From: an uncultured Bacteroidales bacterium
GTDB lineage: Bacteria > Bacteroidota > Bacteroidia > Bacteroidales > Paludibacteraceae
DNA: 43,795 nucleotides
Direction: 5' to 3'
Assembly (NCBI GenBank): GCA_902798965.1
Contig: CADBYS010000027.1
Span: 1-43,795 of the forward strand
Position numbers and translations under genes: made by a program. Below are positions 39,079-43,795 of this stretch, one piece after another (positions within the stretch are counted from its first letter, which is position 1; each line of letters begins with the position of its first letter). A model generated the notes under the pieces. It ran no database searches. It was not told where the DNA came from and worked only from the letters and a program-made list of their open reading frames with translations.

Positions 39079-41078
39079 AACGTGTTATCGTATATTTGCT
39101 CTTGGCAGTGATTGCCTTGCCTACTTTCGCTGATAAAAAGAAATCCTATTGGTTCCAGCGTTCGGAGGAATACTACCAGAATCAGGATTATGAGTCGTGT
39201 CTTGCTACCTTGGAAAAGGGAGTGGCGGAAGACCCGAAAGATGCCTATTGCTGGGCAGTGATGGCAGAAATCTACAGCAAACGTGCGTTCGCCCAATATG
39301 GAAAAGCATTGGAAGCCTCGGAGCAGGCACTGAAATATATGCCAAAGAAAGACACCTACTGGATGAGTATGATCTACGGCATACGCGGGGATATATATTA
39401 CAAAGTTGAGGAATATGAGCAGTCGGCTGTGGCGTATGAGCAAGCTGTTAGGCTGTTGCCCGAACGAGCTGAGTTCCGCTTCTCGTTAGCAGATGTTTAT
39501 ACCGAGTTAAAACGCTACGACGAGGCGATTGCGCTGATGAAAAAGATTGTGGATGACGATCCGGCTGAGTCATATGTGCAAGCCGTTTTGGCAAGAACAT
39601 ATCTGGAACATGGTGACACATTATTGGCCGAGAAACATGTCAAACTATCGCTGGCTTTGCAACCCGACAATAACCAGATGGCACATTACGTGCTGTTTAA
39701 CCTTGCATGGGGCAGAGGCAACAAACTACAAGCTGCCCGCGAGTATCTGGAGATATTGCATCAGCACGGCACAGAAGTGACAGCGCACGACAGCTTGCGC
39801 TTCAACGATCTGCCGTTGTTGCTGGCTGCCACGCGTCTGTTTGTCAACGAGTCGCCTAACGATCCCATCAACGTAGCCTATCACGCCGGAGTGCTATATG
39901 AGGAGGGATTGTATGCTGAGGCGTATTTGTGGCAGAAAAAAGCGGCAGCAATGGATGAGGAACAGGAAACTCGGCTTGCGGGAATATGCAACGAATTGGG
40001 GCTGTGGGAGGAGTCGGAAGAGATACTAACACGACAACTCAAACAGGACAGTACGTTGCATGGGGCGTTGGCACATTTGTATATGTGTAAGGGCGACTAC
40101 GAGAAAGCCATAGAACAGAACAAACTGTCGATGAGTGCCGAACAGCCTGAATATATTTACCGCAATATATCCCGCGCATTGTTGAACATGGGGCGCTACG
40201 ACGAGGCAATGCTGTACATGGATACAGCTATCGTTCTGGCTGATAAGCAATCGACAGGCACTATGCTCTTCAACCGAGGCGAACTCTTCGACTGCATGGG
40301 GCAACCCGACAAGGCACGGGAGGATTACCGAAATGCCGAGCAGAATGTGGAATCCGACAAGACGCAGGCATATATATCCGCACTCCTTGGCGACGCCGCT
40401 GCCGTGCAGCACTACGTTGACTCGGTGTTGCCTACCATACATGGTGACAGGGAATTGGATGATTTGGCTGAGATATATGCCTGTTTGCACGACGCCGACA
40501 ATGCCGTCAAATACATGCGTATGGCGTTCGAACATGGCAGACGTATCCTGTACAAAGCTAACATGTTCCGTTACCGTTTCATAGTCGACAATCCCGCATG
40601 GCAAGCCTTACTTGAAGAGATGGAACAGACGCGTTTGGCGGATTTGCAGACCATCCGTCGTAGCCTGCAAAGCGAAGCCGGAGGTAGTGCCGTTACAGAG
40701 ATTCCCTTCAAGAAACAGGGAGGTGTCAACCAAGTACAATGTACCATCAACGGATTGCAGTTATACTTTGTGTTCGATACCGGAGCCAGCGATGTATCTA
40801 TATCGAACGTGGAAGCAAACTTCATGCTCAAGAATGGCTACTTGACTGAGTCAGACTTCATGGGTAAGCAGAACTTCGTGACTGCCACCGGAGAGATCCA
40901 TGAAGGTACCATCATCAACCTGCGCGAGGTAAGAGTAGGGGATATAGTGCTCACGAACATCAAAGCGAGCGTAGTTAAGAACCAGAACGCTCCGCTACTG
41001 CTCGGTCAGAGCGTCTTCCGTCGTTTCGGTAAGGTGGAAGTGGATAATAATGCTTCAGTTATTCGGTTTGTAAAATGA
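39075..41078 (+). CDS. TPR protein with C-terminal retropepsin-like aspartic protease
   Basis: A 667-residue exported protein (signal MKRVIVYLLLAVIALPTFA). Residues 25-520 are TPR repeats (YYQNQDYESCLATLEKGVAE, YEQSAVAYEQAVRLLPERAE, GDYEKAIEQNKLSMSAEQPE). The last 120 residues form a clan-AA retropepsin-like domain with the catalytic motif FVFDTGASDVSIS (Asp568), a flap FVTATGEIHEG and the LLLGQSVFRRF segment in place of the usual LLG. One Asp per chain means a homodimer is needed. Location is the periplasm or outer surface. It overlaps the previous and the following gene by 4 bases each. Substrate unknown. Confidence 0.87.
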   Translation: MKRVIVYLLLAVIALPTFADKKKSYWFQRSEEYYQNQDYESCLATLEKGVAEDPKDAYCWAVMAEIYSKRAFAQYGKALEASEQALKYMPKKDTYWMSMIYGIRGDIYYKVEEYEQSAVAYEQAVRLLPERAEFRFSLADVYTELKRYDEAIALMKKIVDDDPAESYVQAVLARTYLEHGDTLLAEKHVKLSLALQPDNNQMAHYVLFNLAWGRGNKLQAAREYLEILHQHGTEVTAHDSLRFNDLPLLLAATRLFVNESPNDPINVAYHAGVLYEEGLYAEAYLWQKKAAAMDEEQETRLAGICNELGLWEESEEILTRQLKQDSTLHGALAHLYMCKGDYEKAIEQNKLSMSAEQPEYIYRNISRALLNMGRYDEAMLYMDTAIVLADKQSTGTMLFNRGELFDCMGQPDKAREDYRNAEQNVESDKTQAYISALLGDAAAVQHYVDSVLPTIHGDRELDDLAEIYACLHDADNAVKYMRMAFEHGRRILYKANMFRYRFIVDNPAWQALLEEMEQTRLADLQTIRRSLQSEAGGSAVTEIPFKKQGGVNQVQCTINGLQLYFVFDTGASDVSISNVEANFMLKNGYLTESDFMGKQNFVTATGEIHEGTIINLREVRVGDIVLTNIKASVVKNQNAPLLLGQSVFRRFGKVEVDNNASVIRFVK

Positions 41079-42193
41079 GGAAATATCAATCTATTTATCT
41101 TTTAGTGCTGCTCTGCGCAGTAGTGCTGTGCAGTTGCTCCTCGTCGCGGTACGCGGCATATGTGGTGAACTACCCCTCAGTGGATCAGAACGGCAACCCC
41201 TTGATTCTGTCGGGTAAGGTGACTGTACCTACCAAGAAACAGCCGCGTGGCGTGATGCTCATCCCGCATTACACGATCACTGGCAACAGCGAAGCGCCAT
41301 CGATGACGGAGAAAGGCGAACAGCAATCATTCCGCGAGGATTATGTGCTTGTGCTGCCTGACCTTATCGGTTATGGCATCACGCGCGATAGCGTGCATCC
41401 GTATCTTCGTGGCGATCTCACGGCGCAGAACTGCGTGGATATGCTGCCTGCTGCTCAACATATCATCGACAGCCTGCATCTCGCTGCCTCGTGCGATAGT
41501 CTGACTATCGTCGGCTTCTCGCAAGGCGGAGCTACTGCCCTGTGGATCATGCAACTATTGGAGACGCAGTATGCCGACCGCTATCGCGTGCAGCGATGCT
41601 TTGCCGGCAGCGGGCCTTATGACGTAGCGGCTACTTTCGATGAGTCCGTTATGTCCGGACGGGTAGGGGCACCTGTTGTAATACCGATGTTGGTATTGGG
41701 TACGAGTGCAGCCTACGGACTCAACCTCAAGCACGAGCATTTCTTTACGCCAAGGATGGACGAGATGTACAACCAGTATGTAACCAACAAGGAATATGCG
41801 TTCAGCAAGGTGTTCTTTAAGATGACCAACCACGATGTAAGTCGTTGGCTTACAGGCTGTGGCATGGATAAGACGCAACCTGAGACACGCCGGTTGTACG
41901 AGGGCTTGCTGCGATCCAGTCTGGTTCATTACCCGCTAGATAGCCTGGAAATCGGCGCAGAGATCATCTGCCCCGAGTGGCAACCGAAAGCCCCCGTATA
42001 TGTGTTCCATTCAACCAAGGATTGTATCGTCACCTTCCATTGCGCCGAACATCTGCAGCGTTGCTGGCAAGGCCTGCCGAACGTCACCTTTGATTTCGGG
42101 AACTATGGCAGCCATCTGCGCTCGGCTTATACCTTCATGCCCAAAGTAAAGAAAATGTTGGATGAACAATCGGCAATCATAGAAAAGAAATGA
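41075..42193 (+). CDS. Alpha/beta hydrolase lipoprotein
   Basis: A 372-residue protein with a lipoprotein signal (YLLVLLCAVVLCSCSSS). It resembles secretory-lipase or prolyl-oligopeptidase-like alpha/beta hydrolases: VMLIPHYTITGNSEAPS, VLVLPDLIGYGIT, the nucleophile elbow VGFSQGGATALW (Ser149), APVYVFHSTKDCIVTFHCAE with the likely acid Asp, and GNYGSHLRSAY with the likely catalytic His. A triad therefore seems complete. An ester or short peptide substrate on the outer envelope is plausible. The overlap with both neighbours (ATGA) shows it belongs to the same operon as the TPR-protease genes. Confidence 0.85.
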   Translation: MRKYQSIYLLVLLCAVVLCSCSSSRYAAYVVNYPSVDQNGNPLILSGKVTVPTKKQPRGVMLIPHYTITGNSEAPSMTEKGEQQSFREDYVLVLPDLIGYGITRDSVHPYLRGDLTAQNCVDMLPAAQHIIDSLHLAASCDSLTIVGFSQGGATALWIMQLLETQYADRYRVQRCFAGSGPYDVAATFDESVMSGRVGAPVVIPMLVLGTSAAYGLNLKHEHFFTPRMDEMYNQYVTNKEYAFSKVFFKMTNHDVSRWLTGCGMDKTQPETRRLYEGLLRSSLVHYPLDSLEIGAEIICPEWQPKAPVYVFHSTKDCIVTFHCAEHLQRCWQGLPNVTFDFGNYGSHLRSAYTFMPKVKKMLDEQSAIIEKK

Positions 42194-42633
42194 GTGAGAA
42201 ATTAAAAGACATATCGGGCGTGAAGATGCCCACCCGCAAATTGGTGATGGCAGAGAATGTGCATGCAGGTTTTCCGTCACCCGCAGCTGATTATTTTGAC
42301 CAGATCGATATAACCGACGAGATCATCCGCCATCCTGAAACAACGTTCTATGCCCGTATTGATGGCGACTCCATGCGCGATGCAGGCATCCATTCGGGTG
42401 ATATCGTGGTCATCGACCGCAGTCTCGTTGCCCAGGACGGCAACTTCGTGGCGGCTTACATCGATGGGGAATTTACCATCAAAGAGTACCGGTTCGATGA
42501 GAGCGAGCAATGTGCCTGGCTCATCCCCCATAATCCGCAGTTCTCACCCATTCGCGTCACCAATGAGAATGCCTTCCTTGTCTGGGGCGTCATAACCTAC
42601 ATCATCCATCGCTTTGCAAATATTTTTGCATAA
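42190..42633 (+). CDS. umuD: UmuD-like S24 peptidase
   Basis: A 147-residue LexA/UmuD-type Ser-Lys autoprotease without a DNA-binding domain. The cleavage site reads HAGFPSPA (Ala26-Gly27), the nucleophile lies in DGDSMRDAG (Ser61), and the general base in FTIKEYR (Lys98). UmuD' joins UmuC to form DNA polymerase V in the SOS response. No umuC follows here; instead repeats and gene debris begin directly after the stop. It overlaps the hydrolase gene by 4 bases, an unusual operon for umuD. It may therefore serve another role or partner with a UmuC elsewhere. Confidence 0.88.
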   Translation: MSEKLKDISGVKMPTRKLVMAENVHAGFPSPAADYFDQIDITDEIIRHPETTFYARIDGDSMRDAGIHSGDIVVIDRSLVAQDGNFVAAYIDGEFTIKEYRFDESEQCAWLIPHNPQFSPIRVTNENAFLVWGVITYIIHRFANIFA

Positions 42634-42639
42634 CACCTG

Positions 42640-42694
42640 TCCTTGACCAGGCCTTGACCAGGATTTGATCACATCTTGACCCCGACTTGACCCC
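42640..42694. repeat. 11-nt repeat array after umuD
   Basis: Five units of exactly 11 nt with consensus NNCTTGACCNN, starting 7 nt after the umuD stop. It has the same period as the arrays at 29999-30093 but unrelated sequence. Confidence 0.85.
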
Positions 42695-42712
42695 GATTGA
42701 GTTGCACACTTT

Positions 42713-43126
42713 TTGTTGACAATAGCTTTAGGCCTCCGTACACCGGAATTCCAACAGACGGAAGACTTCCGTACCATCATCTATCGCGCAGAAAAAGTGT
42801 CAGACCTTGGGGAAAAAGTGTCAAACCTCGGGGAAAAAGTAACAGAGCAGACCGAAAAAGTAACAGAGCAAGTTGGCAAAAGTAATAGAGCGGACGCAAA
42901 AAGTAACAGAGTGCGGCTGACTGCAAAACAGCGAAAAGTATTAGAGTTCTGCGACGTTACTCCGCGCACTGCACGTGAAATAGTGGAAATGATAGGTGTA
43001 TCGTATCAAACTAAAACACTTGAACAATACGTAACTAAGTTAGTCTTTGCCGGTGTTCTACGCCCGACGACTATCAGTCGCAATGATTCCAACCGCAAGT
43101 ACATTACAGCGCATAGCAACGACTAA
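42713..43126 (+). pseudogene. 3' remnant of an AlbA/Schlafen-type DNA-binding protein with coiled-coil repeats
   Basis: The frame opens without a credible start (TTG at 42713). LGLRTPEFQQTEDFRTIIYR matches the last strand of the ATPase-like part of AlbA_2/Schlafen-type (RecG-like) putative transcriptional regulators. The C-terminus, RLTAKQRKVLEFCDVTPRTAREIVEMIGV with YVTKLVFAGVL, is the winged helix such proteins end with. Between them 21-nt repeats code seven-residue repeats (EKVSDLG, EKVSNLG, EKVTEQT). The whole N-terminal AlbA domain is missing; the 11-nt array lies where it should join. Probably a truncated, non-functional gene, though a short product is possible. Confidence 0.65.
42790..42916. 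repeat. 21-nt repeats coding a heptad coiled coil
   Basis: About six units beginning RAAAAGT, 20-23 nt long. The first four keep an exact 21-nt spacing, giving EKV at every seventh residue. Confidence 0.75.
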
Positions 43127-43365
43127 AGGCAATGTATCATAGGAACTATACGGAGCGGGAATTGGAGGAGAGACCGAACTGACTTTCCAACGCTATTGTA
43201 CGTCCTGTACAATGTATCTTGGCAAGTTCGAATCCCCTAGCTCTAACACCAACCATGATTCGGAAAGTTCGGGGAAAATCCCCTTCATTTTCGTGCGCGA
43301 AATATCTTTTTCCGTTAAAATCTGCATTTTTCTCTTCGGTTTTTGCAGAAAAATGCACTTAACTC
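43127..43365. other. Gene-free stretch with an inverted repeat
   Basis: No convincing gene. A 7-bp inverted repeat ATTGTAC/GTACAAT (43195-43213) and a small GGGGA/TCCCC hairpin (43271-43283) are visible. A segment near 43224 (GTTCGAATCCCCTAG) looks like part of a tRNA T arm, without its partner strand. Confidence 0.5.
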
Positions 43366-43396
43366 TTGCTTATATCAGATTTTTTTTGTAACTTTG
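43366..43396 (+). promoter_or_regulatory. Promoter of the antitoxin-like gene
   Basis: TAACTTTG at 43389-43396 is preceded at 20 nt by TTG (43366-43368, a partial -33 box) and a T run. The -7 region is almost identical to the promoter at 21558-21565. Confidence 0.65.
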
Positions 43397-43423
43397 TAAG
43401 CGAATTTTAGAAAGGCAGCAACC

Positions 43424-43585
43424 ATGAAATGTATTACTGAGCAAGATGCCATCCGGCAAAGAGCCCGCATAGCGATCGAGGCTATGCGTAATCAAAGCGA
43501 GCAATGCGGTAATGCAGACATGTCGCTTGAAGACATTAATCGCGAGATTCAACTTTCACGACAAGCAAGAAGAGTGATGCCATGA
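43424..43585 (+). CDS. Small antitoxin-like protein
   Basis: A 53-residue acidic-to-neutral protein, MKCITEQDAIRQRARIAIEA at the start and DMSLEDINREIQLSRQARR near the end. The SLEDINREI-type tail resembles the MTLDEINAEIxxxR end of small Bacteroidetes antitoxins that pair with PIN-type toxins. It has a good promoter and AAAGG 7 nt before the ATG. Its stop overlaps an ATG (43582) in an ATGA, the usual coupling to a toxin gene, but that frame stops after three codons (MKC). The toxin therefore appears lost or broken. Assignment to a type II toxin-antitoxin family is moderately sure. Confidence 0.6.
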   Translation: MKCITEQDAIRQRARIAIEAMRNQSEQCGNADMSLEDINREIQLSRQARRVMP

Positions 43586-43671
43586 AATGCTGAATACTAG
43601 TGTTGCGATAAATTATCGCCATTATTTGTTAAAATACTTAAATTAAATATATTACAAGCGTTCTTTGATTT

Positions 43672-43700
43672 TTTGATTTGAAAAATTTTTAGTAATTTTG
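43672..43700 (+). promoter_or_regulatory. Possible promoter near the window end
   Basis: TAATTTTG at 43693-43700 fits TAnnTTTG; the best TTTG (43672-43675) lies only 17 nt before it. An AGGAG at 43732-43736 follows, but no long frame opens before the window ends, so the gene served lies beyond it or is an RNA. Confidence 0.4.
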
Positions 43701-43795
43701 CAGCCAGTTTTTCGAAGTGTCGAAAACAAAAAGGAGAAATAACAGGCGTGCCATGCGGTTGGCAGACTAAGTTACCTCTGTAAAAAAAGACGCAA

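Noticed and set aside
42190-42633. Full LexA repressor
   Set aside because: At 147 residues there is no N-terminal helix-turn-helix; the protein starts shortly before the Ala-Gly cleavage site, as in UmuD.
43741-43795. Start of a structured RNA (tmRNA or RNase P) at the window end
   Set aside because: A promoter-like box and a small GCCA/TGGC hairpin exist, but too little sequence is present and no diagnostic RNA motif is recognisable.

Overview
The window looks like chromosomal DNA of an uncultured or little-studied Bacteroidales bacterium. Four clear promoters match the Bacteroidetes sigma-70 pattern (TTTG, about 20 nt, TAnnTTTG). Many genes lack a strong Shine-Dalgarno. The gene set is typical of gut Bacteroidetes: DUF5103 (type IX secretion plug), GSCFA, DUF4292, GH3-type adenylating enzyme, EnvC, YitT, NADP-type glutamate dehydrogenase, single-chain GcvP and a four-helix/zinc-ribbon protein. 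All functions were assigned by reading motifs; no database search was run.

Layout. 1-127 is the tail of a broken RhuM-like gene. 173-1429 encodes UDP-GlcNAc 2-epimerase. 1474-3624 (minus) is a GSCFA/DUF5103 pair. A tRNA-Thr(CGT) with promoter and terminator follows, then a GH3/HAD pair (plus). 6478-21337 (minus) is one compact run of twelve genes, probably an operon from a promoter at 21426-21457: lipid kinase, TPR protein, DUF4292 lipoprotein, EnvC, FKBP lipoprotein, Rieske-like lipoprotein, RimM, TrmH-type methyltransferase, U32 protein, pectinesterase-fold protein, Mfd, KdsB. It combines envelope building, RNA maturation and DNA repair. Divergent from it is a Na/Pi cotransporter, followed by gcvP, yitT and gdhA.

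27157-30006 is a REP/RAYT locus: eight copies of a CCGCCAATCTTGGCGG palindrome surround and lie inside a Y1 (HUH) transposase-like gene fused to a C-terminal Rossmann-like region. Related CAGCCAA-CTTGGCTG palindromes lie upstream of gcvP and inside kdsB. 30157-31868 holds three unrecognised genes, two of them clearly AT-rich. 32002-32745 is a four-helix/zinc-ribbon gene between two arrays of the same 8-nt repeat. 32914-36400 carries a two-receiver PEP/pyruvate-binding protein and dUTPase. 36420-42633 is a tightly overlapping operon: dead retropepsin paralogue, TPR protein, TPR-retropepsin, alpha/beta hydrolase lipoprotein and a UmuD-like S24 peptidase without UmuC. The last 1.2 kb holds debris: an 11-nt repeat array, the 3' end of an AlbA/Schlafen-type gene and a lone antitoxin whose toxin frame is broken.

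The most striking theme is the density of short repeats of locus-specific period (7, 8, 9, 11, 21, 25, 37 and 40 nt) at gene boundaries. Several carry a duplicated start codon that creates an out-of-frame upstream mini-ORF. The RAYT/REP family, with in-frame insertions in coding genes, is the best candidate for an active and unusual system here.
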